From positions 1 through 35,247 of the forward strand of contig VGUP01000011.1 of assembly GCA_016874175.1 (NCBI GenBank): DNA of 35,247 bases. Direction: 5' to 3'. Position numbers and translations under genes: made by a program. This document shows positions 1 to 8,180 of the stretch, piece by piece (positions within the stretch are counted from its first letter, which is position 1; every line of letters begins with the position of its first letter). The notes below the pieces were generated by a model. It was given only the letters and a program-made list of their open reading frames with translations, was not told the origin of the DNA and ran no database searches. Origin of the DNA: Gammaproteobacteria bacterium (GTDB lineage Bacteria; Pseudomonadota; Gammaproteobacteria; Steroidobacterales; Steroidobacteraceae).

Positions 1-660
1 TTTCCGCTCGCGCTACTGGGTATCCCGACGAAGATCTTCATCGTGGTGGCGCTGATCGATCTGCTCTATCAGTATTGGGTACACACGCAACTCGTCGGTC
101 GCTTGGGAATCTTCGAGCGTTTCATGGTCACGCCCTCGAACCATCGGGTGCATCATGGCCAGAACGACTACTGCATCGACAAGAACTACGGCGGCATCTT
201 CAGTATCTGGGATCAACTCTTCGGCACTTACGCTGACGAGCGCTCCGATGAAAAAGTCATCTATGGCGTGCGTAAGCCGCTACGTAGTTGGGATCCCGTC
301 TGGGCCAACATTCAGCATTACCTCGTGATCGCGCGATTCGTGGGCGCGGCTCGTTCATGGCGAGAGAAATTTGGGCACGTGTTTGGGCCACCTCGCGGGC
401 CGCTGCACTTACAGGCCGTCGGTGAGCCGCCCTTCAGGGCGACGGAGTTCGTCCCGTTCGCAACGCCTTATTCGCCGACGATGAAGATCGTTGGTGCTAT
501 TTCTACAGTGATCGGCACCGTGATGCTGATGACGCTATACGTGCTGGAGCCGCAACTCTCCCTCGTGGAGAATATGGCGTACGCTGCTGCGATGCTGATC
601 TTCTTCAGTTTCATCGGTCGCCTGTGGTTGCACCCGAAGATGATGGGAACGACTCGTTAA
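1..660 (+). CDS. Sterol desaturase / fatty acid hydroxylase family protein, C-terminal part (5' end outside window)
   Basis: The reading frame is open from base 1 and ends in TAA at 658-660, so only the C-terminal part is present. The segment HRVHHGQN followed by DKNYGGIFSIWDQLFGTY is the last histidine cluster and downstream signature of the membrane-bound di-iron fatty acid hydroxylase superfamily (ERG3/sterol C5-desaturase type). These enzymes oxidise lipid substrates in the membrane. After the catalytic part there is an extension of about 120 residues ending in two hydrophobic stretches (roughly MKIVGAISTVIGTVMLM and MAYAAAMLIFFSFIG), as seen in longer bacterial members. The next gene follows closely on the same strand. 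The family call is secure; the substrate is unknown. Confidence 0.85.
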   Translation, partial: FPLALLGIPTKIFIVVALIDLLYQYWVHTQLVGRLGIFERFMVTPSNHRVHHGQNDYCIDKNYGGIFSIWDQLFGTYADERSDEKVIYGVRKPLRSWDPVWANIQHYLVIARFVGAARSWREKFGHVFGPPRGPLHLQAVGEPPFRATEFVPFATPYSPTMKIVGAISTVIGTVMLMTLYVLEPQLSLVENMAYAAAMLIFFSFIGRLWLHPKMMGTTR

Positions 661-694
661 TTCCCTTGCGATCACCGATACGATCCTTGGCCTC

Positions 695-1204
695 GTGACG
701 CTCGTTATCGCTTCGCGGTCGGCGTCGCCGCCGCTGATGCGACTTTCGGCATGTTTGGTCTCCGCCGCTGCCTGGCTGGGCGTGCTTCGGTTTTCTGGGC
801 TCTACGCCGACACTGCTCCGCATATGTTCGTCTCGATGGTGGCAGGGGTATCGGCGTTTCCGGCGCTCGCTGCAGCGGTCGTGATACCAAAAGCGTGTAT
901 CGTGACGGAAGAGCGCCTCGCGCTCGTCGTTGTGATCCTCGCCGCCGTTACCGGTGCTGCGATCATCATTGCAAGTGGTTCGCGGCTCTATCTCAACCTG
1001 ACGTCGCTCAGCGCCATCCTGCTCATCGCGTTCGCCTCTTTCAGGACGCGCGACACGATCAGCGGCGTCTCTGCACTCGTCATGCTCGCAGGCTCGTTGT
1101 GCTTTGCGATGCAGTTCTCGCCGACCCTGATGCTTCAGCCCGCTGATGTTCTACATCTCGCTCTAGCAGCGGGGTGGTCGGGTGTCGCGGCGCGTTACCG
1201 ATAG
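695..1204 (+). CDS. Small multi-spanning membrane protein of unknown function
   Basis: About 169 residues, almost entirely hydrophobic, with four or five likely membrane segments and no charged soluble domain. I do not recognise a named family. The start is uncertain. The frame is open from base 644, and the upstream codons read NSLAITDTILGLVTLVIA, which looks like the true beginning of the first membrane helix, but no ATG, GTG or TTG lies there. GTG at 695 is the first standard start and would trim that helix. It sits directly behind the hydroxylase-family gene in the same direction and may be co-transcribed with it. Confidence 0.55.
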   Translation: MTLVIASRSASPPLMRLSACLVSAAAWLGVLRFSGLYADTAPHMFVSMVAGVSAFPALAAAVVIPKACIVTEERLALVVVILAAVTGAAIIIASGSRLYLNLTSLSAILLIAFASFRTRDTISGVSALVMLAGSLCFAMQFSPTLMLQPADVLHLALAAGWSGVAARYR

Positions 1205-1232
1205 ATTCATCGGCGGTATATCGTCGGCCGAG

Positions 1233-1374
1233 TGACCTGACCCGGTACTTTCCGCACAGGTTTATCATTGCATAAGAGAGGCAGGAGACGTGGACGATGG
1301 CGAAGCAGAGATATACGTCCGAGGAGATCATCCATAGTTTGCGGTCGATCGTACGTCCGTCAATTGTCGTTTAA
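1233..1374 (+). mobile_element. Remnant of the left end of an IS3-family insertion sequence with truncated orfA
   Basis: TGACCTGACCCGGTACTTTC at 1233 looks like an IS3-family terminal inverted repeat. It is followed by a leader with a good ribosome binding site (AGGAGAC at 1283-1289) and an ATG at 1297. The first 16 codons give MAKQRYTSEEIIHSLR, the conserved start of the IS3-type OrfA transposase N-terminus. Sequence similarity then breaks off and the frame stops at 1374 after 25 codons, so the element is cut inside orfA. No right end is visible in the window. This is a dead fragment marking an old insertion and deletion. Confidence 0.65.
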
Positions 1375-1747
1375 ATGACAGCGAGCTCTCGTTCAGTCCC
1401 TACATGACCGTACCAAAATAAAACTTTGACTATCGCCCCACTTACTTTATGGGTTGACTACGTTCTGTGTGTGAAAGTGTTTTCGCAGACGAAATCACCT
1501 TTCAAAAACACGATATTTACTTACACATTCGCTTACACACAGCTTAGTGACACGTGTAAGTTATTGAAGGCCAACAGGGATCACGAACTCCAGTCTTCTC
1601 ATAATCCCTAGCACTGACGAAATATCCGAGCAGATCCATCAGCTTGGCGTCGGGATAGCCGATACACCCCGATTGCACACCCGATAAACTAAGAGGGGCT
1701 GTGCCTTCAGACCCTGGGCCGATTGCTGCAAGGCCGCAGATCGCTGG
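1375..1747. other. AT-rich gap without a convincing gene
   Basis: Bases about 1375-1560 are clearly more AT-rich than the surroundings. They contain a 7-bp inverted repeat, CTTACAC at 1532-1538 against GTGTAAG at 1554-1560. From about 1600 rightwards the composition returns to that of coding DNA. A minus-strand frame running 1544-2053 has plausible codon use over about 1600-1880 but matches no family I recognise. I see no confident gene, RNA or promoter here. Together with the adjacent IS remnant it looks like a rearrangement scar. Confidence 0.4.
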
Positions 1748-1832
1748 ATGGTTTTCAGCGATCGCGATCAGCTGCGTGATGGCGTCATCAAAGAAAAAGT
1801 CGACTTGCTGACGGCTCGCTACACCCGCCGAT

Positions 1833-2942
1833 TTGTCACCGATGAGCCCGAGCAGCAGATCCGCGAGATCGCCGCGCGTTGGGGGGGAGTACGACAACCA
1901 TCTGCAGGTCCGCAGCAACCGGGAGCGGGGCGGTGCGCAGGGGCTCGAGTTGTCACTCGAGCGTCGCGAGATGAAAGTGGTACGGCTGGATGCACCACAG
2001 CTCGGAAAGACCGTGCTGTTCTTCGAAGAATACCGCGCTGCAAGTCCGGGCAAGGCCCATCGGCAGCGAGTGGTATCGCTCGAGTGGGATGCGAAACGCG
2101 GGCAGGTCCGCGCTCGTCAGCTTTTCTTCAGGGGCGCACGCTACGATCGTGAGGCTCTCGATCCGGCACGGGTCGCGAAGATGACCTGCGATGAGTTCAA
2201 TCTCGCACGGCCCTTCTGCGATCTTTGGTTCACCTGGGAGCGTGAGTACGATCGCTACCGTGGCGCGATGCAGCCTCGAACTTGTGTTTCGGAACACGAG
2301 ACTGACGGCATGGTTACTGCCGAATTCGAGATGCTACTCTATGGCTCAGAACTTTGGTATCGCGACCGCAGCATCAAGGTCGACGGCACCATCCGCGGCG
2401 AAATCGACGGCTTCAGCTGGCTGCTGTTCACGCGCCGTGGCACGCCGCACATCGCCAAGCAAGCAGGGGTTTGGCGCGGTACGTTTCGTCGGGTCGAGGC
2501 TGACGGGCGCTTGGCCGAGGAGTTTCCGGCTGAGATCATCATACGCGTGATCCCGGGCGACGGTCAGTTGCGATACCACCAAACCAATATTTATCGACCC
2601 GCCAACAAACCTGTCGAGACGCTCGAAAACTACGGCGAGGTACGTGACGGTAAGATTCATTTCGTTAATAGCAGACTCGATGCCTGGAAGATGGATGTCC
2701 CGGGCGACACCACGGGACGCAGCGCGGTGCTGCTCACGGACTATAAAGATAGTTCGGGCACGTACATGCACCAGATCGTCTCGCTCACTGACGATGGTCG
2801 CTTCCGTTCGCGTACCGCCCAGTATCTGGTCAAAGGAAAGATCGTGCGCCGCACGCTCATCGACGAAGAGAAAATCACCGACGATTGGCGGGCCTACGAC
2901 GCGGCAACCGACCGTCTGGCATCTATGGGTATGCCGCTCTAA
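1833..2942 (+). CDS. CpeT/CpcT-like domain protein with C-terminal lipocalin-like half; probable frameshift near the 5' end
   Basis: Coding character starts at EYDNHLQVRSN (from base 1887). It continues through ERREMKVVRLDAP, VLFFEEYR, RQRVVSLEWD and CDLWFTW to MQPRTCVSEHETDG and ELWYRDRSIKVDG, the order of conserved blocks seen in CpeT/CpcT chromophore-lyase-like proteins. A second beta-rich half follows (WRGTFRRVEADG to DDWRAYD). The first 16 codons of this continuous frame (MSPMSPSSRSARSPRV) look non-coding. In the next frame, an ORF starting at ATG 1748 ends in EQQIREIAARWG just at a run of seven G (1881-1887). Six G would join the frames as RWGEYDN. The gene is therefore likely 1748-2942 with a one-base insertion, real or a sequencing error. 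No signal peptide is visible. Function outside phycobilisomes is unknown. Confidence 0.6.
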   Translation: MSPMSPSSRSARSPRVGGEYDNHLQVRSNRERGGAQGLELSLERREMKVVRLDAPQLGKTVLFFEEYRAASPGKAHRQRVVSLEWDAKRGQVRARQLFFRGARYDREALDPARVAKMTCDEFNLARPFCDLWFTWEREYDRYRGAMQPRTCVSEHETDGMVTAEFEMLLYGSELWYRDRSIKVDGTIRGEIDGFSWLLFTRRGTPHIAKQAGVWRGTFRRVEADGRLAEEFPAEIIIRVIPGDGQLRYHQTNIYRPANKPVETLENYGEVRDGKIHFVNSRLDAWKMDVPGDTTGRSAVLLTDYKDSSGTYMHQIVSLTDDGRFRSRTAQYLVKGKIVRRTLIDEEKITDDWRAYDAATDRLASMGMPL

Positions 2943-2977
2943 CTACGCTACGCCTTCGAGACGCGGACGCTTCGCGG

Positions 2978-3907
2978 CTATTTCCCGGCAAGATGCCCTA
3001 GGACCCGTCGCGCGATCAGCTCGCTCACGCGGACGTTGGATTCTGCGGTGACACCCGCAATATGCGGGGTCAGCAGCAGGTTGGGGGTTTCTGCGAAGTG
3101 CGCTCCGCGTACGGCATCGAGGGGTTCGGTATCGAACACGTCGAGGGCGGCACCGCCGAGATGTCCGCTGCGCAACGACTCGACGACTGCATCTTCATCG
3201 AGTACGCCACCGCGGGCCGCGTTGATGATGATGCTGCCGCGACGCATCATCGCCAGTTGCTCGCGCCTGATCATGTTTTTGGTGGAGGGTAGCAGCGGCA
3301 CATGCAAGCTCACGACGTCAGTCACTTGCAGCAATTCTTTGAGAGAGCAGGGTTTCGCAAGTTGCCAAGCCGCATGATCCGCTGGCAGAAGAGGATCGAA
3401 GGCCACGATCTGCATGCCGAGAGCCTGGGCACGCGTTGCGGTTTCGCGGGCGATATTACCGAGTCCGATGAGTCCGAGGGTCTTGCCCGAGATCTCGCGC
3501 CCGATCGTGGTCATGCGCGGCCACTTTCCGGCGGTGACTTCGAGCGTCGCCGTCCATGCGCGGCGCAACAACACGAGCGCCGCAGTGATCACGTATTCGG
3601 CGACTGATAAATCATTGGCGCCGGTTGCGGGGTGTACGGCAATGCCGCTCGCCTTGCAGGCCTCGACATCGATGTTGTCGAGCCCGACGCCGAGTCGACC
3701 GACGACTTCGAGCTTGCCTGCAGCCGCGAGCAGAGCGCCGCGAACCTGGGTGCGATTGCGCACGATCAAGGCGCGCGCATCGCCTAGCTGTGCAAGCAGG
3801 TCATTGGGACGATCGACGAGTTTGGGATCGTAAAGCACGTCACGACCCGCCAGTATTTCGCGGATGGCGGCTTCGTCCATGAATTCGGTAATGACGATCT
3901 CGGGCAT
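2978..3907 (-). CDS. slcC: D-isomer-specific 2-hydroxyacid dehydrogenase, probable (S)-sulfolactate dehydrogenase
   Basis: The 309-residue protein has a full NAD-dependent 2-hydroxyacid dehydrogenase fold. The Rossmann motif GLGNIA lies at 148-153. The catalytic triad is Arg232 (INAARGG), Glu261 (DTEPL) and His282 (LTPHIAG). It is the last gene of a minus-strand set suyA-suyB-comC-slcC, with only 5 bases after the upstream gene. In the known pathway of Chromohalobacter, SlcC oxidises (S)-sulfolactate to sulfopyruvate, and ComC reduces this to (R)-sulfolactate, the form cleaved by SuyAB. The family is seen directly; the sulfolactate specificity rests on the neighbours. It could act on another 2-hydroxyacid. 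Confidence 0.75.
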   Translation of the reverse strand: MPEIVITEFMDEAAIREILAGRDVLYDPKLVDRPNDLLAQLGDARALIVRNRTQVRGALLAAAGKLEVVGRLGVGLDNIDVEACKASGIAVHPATGANDLSVAEYVITAALVLLRRAWTATLEVTAGKWPRMTTIGREISGKTLGLIGLGNIARETATRAQALGMQIVAFDPLLPADHAAWQLAKPCSLKELLQVTDVVSLHVPLLPSTKNMIRREQLAMMRRGSIIINAARGGVLDEDAVVESLRSGHLGGAALDVFDTEPLDAVRGAHFAETPNLLLTPHIAGVTAESNVRVSELIARRVLGHLAGK

Positions 3908-3912
3908 CTTGT

Positions 3913-4935
3913 TTAGTTCCGGAGGTAGTTGCAGAGCGCGGTGATTTCGGTGTGCAGCGCGGCCGGAATACGTACGCCCTGCTCGCGAGCGGCAGAGCGC
4001 GCCGCAAGACGTCTGATGCCGGGTAGACGAACCTCCGGTTCGGCGGCCATGGCGTCGAGCAGCGCCGACATGCGCCCAGCGAAGCCTTGGCCCGATACCG
4101 GGCCTGGATCGATGGCAATGAAAAGATGCCCCATATTCGGCGGTGTCCCCTCGGCATCAAAGAAAGACGACGCCTCCCAGCCAAACGCCCCAGTGGTGAG
4201 TGCGGCTCCCAAGATTTCGACCATCAAGGCGAGGGCGCCACCTTTGGGGCCGCCGATCGGCGACAAAGTTCCGGCGAGCGCTGCGCTCGGGTCCGTGGTC
4301 GGCTGACCGGTGGCATCGACGGCCCAGCCTTCGGGAATAGCCATGCCGGCTTTTTGCGCAGCGACGATTTTGCCGCGCGCCGCGACTGAGAGCGCCAGAT
4401 CGATGACCAGCGGATCGCGCGCACCGGGCAGCGGCGCTGCGAAAGCGAGTGGATTGGTGCCGAGCATGGCGCGTCGTCCACCATGAAACGCCATCGCTTT
4501 CGGCGTGTTGCCAAAGACGAGGGCGATCAGGCCTTGCAGCGCGAGTTTTTCCGCGTGGGCACCCACCTGACCAAAATGATGCGAGTGGTGGATTGCTGCG
4601 AGCGCGATGCCCTGCGATTTGGCAAGCGGCGCCAAGCTCGACAGCGCGAGGTCGATGGCCGGATAGGCAAAGCCGAGTCCGGCATCCACCCGCAGCACGC
4701 CCGGCGCAGGCTGCATCAGTTTGGGTACGGCCTCGCCATGCACCTTGCCCGAGCGTGCCTGCAAGGCATAGGCAGGCACGCGGCTTAAGCCGTGCGCCGC
4801 TTGACCGTCAGCCTCGGCAGCAATCAGAGCGCTCGCTGTCGCAAGCGCCGCAGCTGCCGAGGCGCGATTGGCACGCAGTGCCGCACTCGCAAGCGACTCG
4901 GCTTTCGCCAGAGTCAGGCAGATGGTTCCTTCCAC
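3913..4935 (-). CDS. comC: Malate/L-lactate dehydrogenase family oxidoreductase, probable (R)-sulfolactate dehydrogenase
   Basis: The 340-residue protein belongs to the Ldh_2 family (malate/lactate/ureidoglycolate dehydrogenases), which is unrelated to classical lactate dehydrogenases. Diagnostic segments are DGQAAHGLSRVPAYA near residue 45, the catalytic-histidine region AIHHSHHFGQVGAHAEKLA, GTNPLAFAAP, and GPKGGALALMVEILGAALT. In sulfolactate degraders this family supplies ComC, an NADP-dependent (R)-3-sulfolactate dehydrogenase that interconverts sulfopyruvate and (R)-sulfolactate. It lies 9 bases behind suyB and 5 bases before slcC, which is the expected partnership for converting both sulfolactate enantiomers to the SuyAB substrate. 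Specificity is inferred from context. Confidence 0.78.
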   Translation of the reverse strand: MEGTICLTLAKAESLASAALRANRASAAAALATASALIAAEADGQAAHGLSRVPAYALQARSGKVHGEAVPKLMQPAPGVLRVDAGLGFAYPAIDLALSSLAPLAKSQGIALAAIHHSHHFGQVGAHAEKLALQGLIALVFGNTPKAMAFHGGRRAMLGTNPLAFAAPLPGARDPLVIDLALSVAARGKIVAAQKAGMAIPEGWAVDATGQPTTDPSAALAGTLSPIGGPKGGALALMVEILGAALTTGAFGWEASSFFDAEGTPPNMGHLFIAIDPGPVSGQGFAGRMSALLDAMAAEPEVRLPGIRRLAARSAAREQGVRIPAALHTEITALCNYLRN

Positions 4936-4944
4936 GCGCGTGAC

Positions 4945-6120
4945 TCAGGCGCTGCGATAGAGCTTGGTCATCACGAACTCGACGTGACCGAGCGCCTCCG
5001 CTGCGGTGAGCCGACCGTTGGCCGTCTGTGCGATGCAGTCGATCAGCCAATCGCCGGCTTGATCGATGGTCATCTCGCGGCGCACTACGCCCGACACATC
5101 GACATCGATGTGCTCGGGCATCAGACGCACGGTACGCGGATTTCCGGTGACTTTGATGACCGGCATGATTGGATTACCGATCACGTTGCCCTGACCGGTC
5201 GGAAAGATGTGGATCACGTAGCCCGCCGCCGCCTGCAGCGTGCAGCACTCGGCCGCTGCAGAAGAGGTGTCCATGAAATAAAGACCAGGTCCGCGCGCGG
5301 GCGCTTCGGCGGGTTCGAGCACGTCAATGAATTTGACCTTCTTGCCGATCTTTTCGAGGTTGCCTAGAGCCTTTTCTTCGATGGTGGTGAGACCGCCGGC
5401 GATATTGCCCTTGGTGGGTTGGCTCTCGGAGAGGTCGGAGGTTTTGTGTGCCTCGATGACTTCATCCTGATAGGCCTGCCAAGTCTTCATGAACTTGTCG
5501 TGAATCTCCGGCGACACCGCGCGCGCCGCCGCGAGGTGCTCGGCGCCGGTGAGTTCGGAAGTTTCGCCGAAGCAGCCATAGAGGCCTGCAGGCACCAACT
5601 TGTCGTACATGTTGCCGACGGTGGGGCATGAGGCGAGGCCAGTGGTGGTATCGCTCTCGCCGCATTTGGCAGCCACCCACAACTCGGCGATGTCGCACTC
5701 GACACGCACTTGGGCTGAAGTCATATGCACGAATTCTTTGGCCTTGCGCGATGCGGCGGCAACCGTTGCGATGTCGCCATTGCCTTCGATCCAGAAGCCG
5801 GCGACGGGCTTGCCGGTCTTGGCAATGCCGTCGACGATGCGCTGCGTCCAGCCGGGCTCGATGCCGATCACGATGCAGGCGGCAACGTTCGGGTTCGCAC
5901 CCGTACCGATCATGGTGCGGAAATGCAGGTCGAGGTCCGCACCAAACTGCAAACGTCCGTAGGCATGGGGCAGGGCGATGGTGCCCTTGATGTTGTTGGC
6001 GACGGCTTCGCAGGCCGCGTTCGAGATGTCATCGACCGGCAGGATGGCGACGTAGTTGCGCACACCAACGCGGCCGTTCTCTCGGCGATAGCCCCAGATT
6101 TTGCGATCATTTTGAGTCAT
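4945..6120 (-). CDS. suyB: (2R)-sulfolactate sulfo-lyase, beta (large) subunit
   Basis: The 391-residue protein is of the UxaA/altronate-hydrolase C-terminal family and begins with [20 protein letters not shown], the characteristic opening of SuyB. Further blocks include [51 protein letters not shown] and [20 protein letters not shown]. SuyB with SuyA eliminates sulfite from (R)-sulfolactate, giving pyruvate. Length matches SuyB, and the separate small SAF-domain gene immediately upstream matches SuyA. Altronate or galactarate dehydratases share the fold, but their usual companions (UxaB, UxaC, GarL) are absent, while both sulfolactate dehydrogenases follow directly. The protein is cytoplasmic with no signal peptide. 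Confidence 0.87.
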   Translation of the reverse strand: MTQNDRKIWGYRRENGRVGVRNYVAILPVDDISNAACEAVANNIKGTIALPHAYGRLQFGADLDLHFRTMIGTGANPNVAACIVIGIEPGWTQRIVDGIAKTGKPVAGFWIEGNGDIATVAAASRKAKEFVHMTSAQVRVECDIAELWVAAKCGESDTTTGLASCPTVGNMYDKLVPAGLYGCFGETSELTGAEHLAAARAVSPEIHDKFMKTWQAYQDEVIEAHKTSDLSESQPTKGNIAGGLTTIEEKALGNLEKIGKKVKFIDVLEPAEAPARGPGLYFMDTSSAAAECCTLQAAAGYVIHIFPTGQGNVIGNPIMPVIKVTGNPRTVRLMPEHIDVDVSGVVRREMTIDQAGDWLIDCIAQTANGRLTAAEALGHVEFVMTKLYRSA

Positions 6121-6129
6121 CGTCGGTTC

Positions 6130-6417
6130 CTACCAGCGCTTGGTCTTGAGATTGTGGACATGCACGTGTTCGCCGCGCGCAACGCGCGCGACGATCTTGC
6201 CGATGTCCTGTCCGTATTTGGTGACGGTGTCGCCGACCTTGAGATCGGCGAGGGCCACTTTGTGACCGATTGGTACGTCGTGACGCACCGTCAGTCGGAA
6301 ATCGGAATTATCTTCGGTAACGACGCACAGCATGTCGGTGCCGGCCTTGAGATTCTCGACCACGACGACGCCGACATTGTCCTTGCGATCGTGCACGAGC
6401 AATTGGGGAACGCTCAC
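6130..6417 (-). CDS. suyA: (2R)-sulfolactate sulfo-lyase, alpha (small) subunit
   Basis: This 95-residue SAF-domain protein ends in GEHVHVHNLKTKRW, the typical end of the UxaA N-terminal/SuyA module. It is the small partner of SuyB in the desulfonating lyase. The start is GTG at 6417, with a strong AAGGAG ribosome binding site about 9 bases upstream on the minus strand. It is the first gene of the minus-strand operon, 9 bases before suyB. It is transcribed divergently from the GntR regulator across a 60-base gap that carries a palindromic motif. Confidence 0.87.
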   Translation of the reverse strand: MSVPQLLVHDRKDNVGVVVVENLKAGTDMLCVVTEDNSDFRLTVRHDVPIGHKVALADLKVGDTVTKYGQDIGKIVARVARGEHVHVHNLKTKRW

Positions 6418-6449
6418 TCCTCGGACTCCTTAGGGGTTCGCTTGCGGAC

Positions 6450-6467
6450 TGCAAGTCTTATATAAGA
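6450..6467. promoter_or_regulatory. Putative GntR operator between suyA and the regulator gene
   Basis: A perfect 12-bp palindrome TCTTATATAAGA occupies 6456-6467 in the 60-base divergent gap. Read on the minus strand, the 15 bases TATATAAGACTTGCA (6464 down to 6450) match 13 of 15 with TATATAAGAGTTGTA at 12723-12737 in front of the TonB receptor gene. Its position next to a GntR gene, 10 bases before that gene's first ATG and 32 bases before suyA, fits an autoregulatory operator covering both promoters. The motif is seen in the sequence; its use by this regulator is inferred. Confidence 0.6.
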
Positions 6468-6477
6468 TACTAAACAC

Positions 6478-7260
6478 ATGACACCTATGGCTGCAAGCGG
6501 CGCGCTACCATCGGCTCTGGCCAGCAATTCTCCACCAAAAATGGATAGCGCCCCGCAATATCGCCCGCTTTACAGCCAAGTCTACGAGGCACTCATCAAG
6601 CGCATTGCCAACGGCGAATGGAAAGCCGGGCAGTCGCTGCCTAGCGAGCAGGCACTGGCCGCACAGCTCGGCGTAAGCCAAGGCACCGTGCGCAAAGCGC
6701 TCGATGCGCTCGCCCTCGACAAGGTCATCGATCGCCGTCAGGGCAAAGGCACCTTCGTTGCGGAACTCACGCAGGAGCGTTCGCTATTCCGTTTCTTCAG
6801 GCTGACGCGTGCCGATGATCAGCGCGCCGTGCCCACAAGTGGCGATGAGTCGATACGGCGCCGCAAAATTCGCGCCCCCGAGGCGCGCGCCTTGGCATTG
6901 CCCGATACCGCCGAGGTGTTCGAGATCGTGCGTACGCGGTTCGTCGACGAACAGCCGATCGCCGTCGAGCGCATCGTCTTGCCGGAAGCGCTTTACCCAC
7001 AACTCGATGCGCACTCACTGCTGCCCAATGCGCTCTATGCGCTCTATCAGCGCGAGTACGGCATCAATATTGTTTCGATCCACGAAAAACTGCGTGCTGA
7101 CGTCGCGCGTCGCGACGACGAACGGCGACTCGGTGTGTCGCAGGGTACGCCCTTGTTGCAGGTGGAGCGGGTGGCGTACTCCGTCGATGGCAAGCGTGTG
7201 GAGTGGCGTCTCAGCCGTTGCGACACGAGCACTCTCGTTTACGACATCACCCTGACATGA
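6478..7260 (+). CDS. GntR-family (HutC/UTRA type) transcriptional regulator of the sulfosugar genes
   Basis: The protein has up to 260 residues. The N-terminal winged helix-turn-helix includes PLYSQVYEALIKRIANGEW, SLPSEQALAAQLGVSQGTVR and DRRQGKGTFVA, classic GntR motifs. The C-terminal UTRA effector domain contains FEIVRTRFVDEQPIAVERI and LLQVERVAYSVDGKRVEWR. HutC-type regulators usually bind a pathway sugar or sugar phosphate. The first ATG (6478) lacks a ribosome binding site. A second in-frame ATG at 6541, just before APQYRPLYSQV, is a reasonable alternative start. The gene overlaps the kinase gene by ATGA at 7257-7260, so the regulator is co-transcribed with the catabolic genes. It likely controls both divergent operons through the palindrome upstream. 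The effector is unknown; sulfofructose or its phosphate would fit. Confidence 0.88.
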   Translation: MTPMAASGALPSALASNSPPKMDSAPQYRPLYSQVYEALIKRIANGEWKAGQSLPSEQALAAQLGVSQGTVRKALDALALDKVIDRRQGKGTFVAELTQERSLFRFFRLTRADDQRAVPTSGDESIRRRKIRAPEARALALPDTAEVFEIVRTRFVDEQPIAVERIVLPEALYPQLDAHSLLPNALYALYQREYGINIVSIHEKLRADVARRDDERRLGVSQGTPLLQVERVAYSVDGKRVEWRLSRCDTSTLVYDITLT

Positions 7261-8180
7261 AGCGAGTGCTGTGCGTCGGTCATGCCGTGCAGGACTTCAT
7301 CTTCCGCACGCCGCAGTTACCGCATGGCGCCGAGAAGCATCGCGCCATCGGCTACTCGGAGGCAGGAGGTGGTCCCGCCGCGACGGCTGCCGTTGCCGTC
7401 GTGCGTTTGGGTGGCGCGGCTAGTTTGGTGGCGCGCGTGGGTGATGATTCGGTGGCGAGCACCATCCGCGTCGAGCTTGAACGCTATGGCGTCGATTGCC
7501 GGCACTTGCGGCGATTCGCGGGACATCAATCTTCGGTCTCGGCAGTTTTTGTTGACGATGCGGGCGAGCGGCTCATCGTCAACCACACGGATCCTGCCTT
7601 GCCCGCCGATCCGGCGTGGCTTGATGAAGTATCGCTCGATGAGGTAGCAGCGGTGCTCACCGACACGCGCTGGCCTCTCGGGGCCGAACTGATGTTGCGG
7701 CGTGCGACGGCTGCAGGCCTGCCGGCGGTGCTCGATGCCGATGTGCCTGTGCCCAAACAGGGATCCTTGCTCGATGCCGCCACACACATCGCTTTTTCTT
7801 TGGCCGGTCTGCGTGATTTTTCGGCCTGCAGCGATGACGCTGCAGCGGTCAGTGAAGCCTTGCGCACGATCGCCGAGAGTCGAGCGCGTTGGTGCTGCGT
7901 CACGCAGGGCGGCGGCGGCGTGCTGATCGCCGATGGTCGCGAGCCCGGTCGTGCCCCCGTTATGCAGCATGTGCCGGCGTTCCGCGTAACGGCGGTAGAC
8001 ACATTGGGTGCGGGCGATGTGTGGCATGGCGCTTTTGCGCTCGCACTGGCCGAGGGTGAGCGTGAAGCAACGGCTGTGCGCGCGGCGTCTGCAGCCGCCG
8101 CAATCAAGGTCACGCGCGCGGGCGGCCAAGCAGGCGCGCCCACGCGCCACGAAAGAGATGCATTACTGGAGAGATCATGA
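7257..8180 (+). CDS. yihV: PfkB-family kinase, probable 6-deoxy-6-sulfofructose kinase (YihV type)
   Basis: The 307-residue ribokinase-family protein has the PfkB signature VDTLGAGDVWHGAF, with catalytic Asp254. It resembles E. coli YihV closely over the N-terminal half (YSEAGGGPAATAAVAVVRLG, RVGDDSVAS). From memory, the sulfonate pocket of the E. coli enzyme uses K27, N109 and R138; this protein has Lys27, Asn109 (RLIVNH) and Arg138 (TDTRW) at exactly those positions. The reaction would be ATP-dependent phosphorylation of 6-deoxy-6-sulfofructose to its 1-phosphate. The start ATG overlaps the regulator stop, and the stop overlaps the aldolase start by four bases. Specificity is supported by both residues and neighbours. 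Confidence 0.85.
   Translation: MKRVLCVGHAVQDFIFRTPQLPHGAEKHRAIGYSEAGGGPAATAAVAVVRLGGAASLVARVGDDSVASTIRVELERYGVDCRHLRRFAGHQSSVSAVFVDDAGERLIVNHTDPALPADPAWLDEVSLDEVAAVLTDTRWPLGAELMLRRATAAGLPAVLDADVPVPKQGSLLDAATHIAFSLAGLRDFSACSDDAAAVSEALRTIAESRARWCCVTQGGGGVLIADGREPGRAPVMQHVPAFRVTAVDTLGAGDVWHGAFALALAEGEREATAVRAASAAAAIKVTRAGGQAGAPTRHERDALLERS

Noticed and set aside
1544-2053. Minus-strand frame of 169 codons as a gene
   Set aside because: Part of it has plausible codon use, but it matches no family I know, has no ribosome binding site I can support, and its 5' part runs antisense to the CpeT-like gene.
4945-6417. Altronate or galactarate dehydratase (UxaA type) instead of SuyAB
   Set aside because: The fold is shared, but the split small/large gene arrangement, the [15 protein letters not shown] opening and the following SlcC- and ComC-like genes fit sulfolactate sulfo-lyase; no uronate pathway genes are present.
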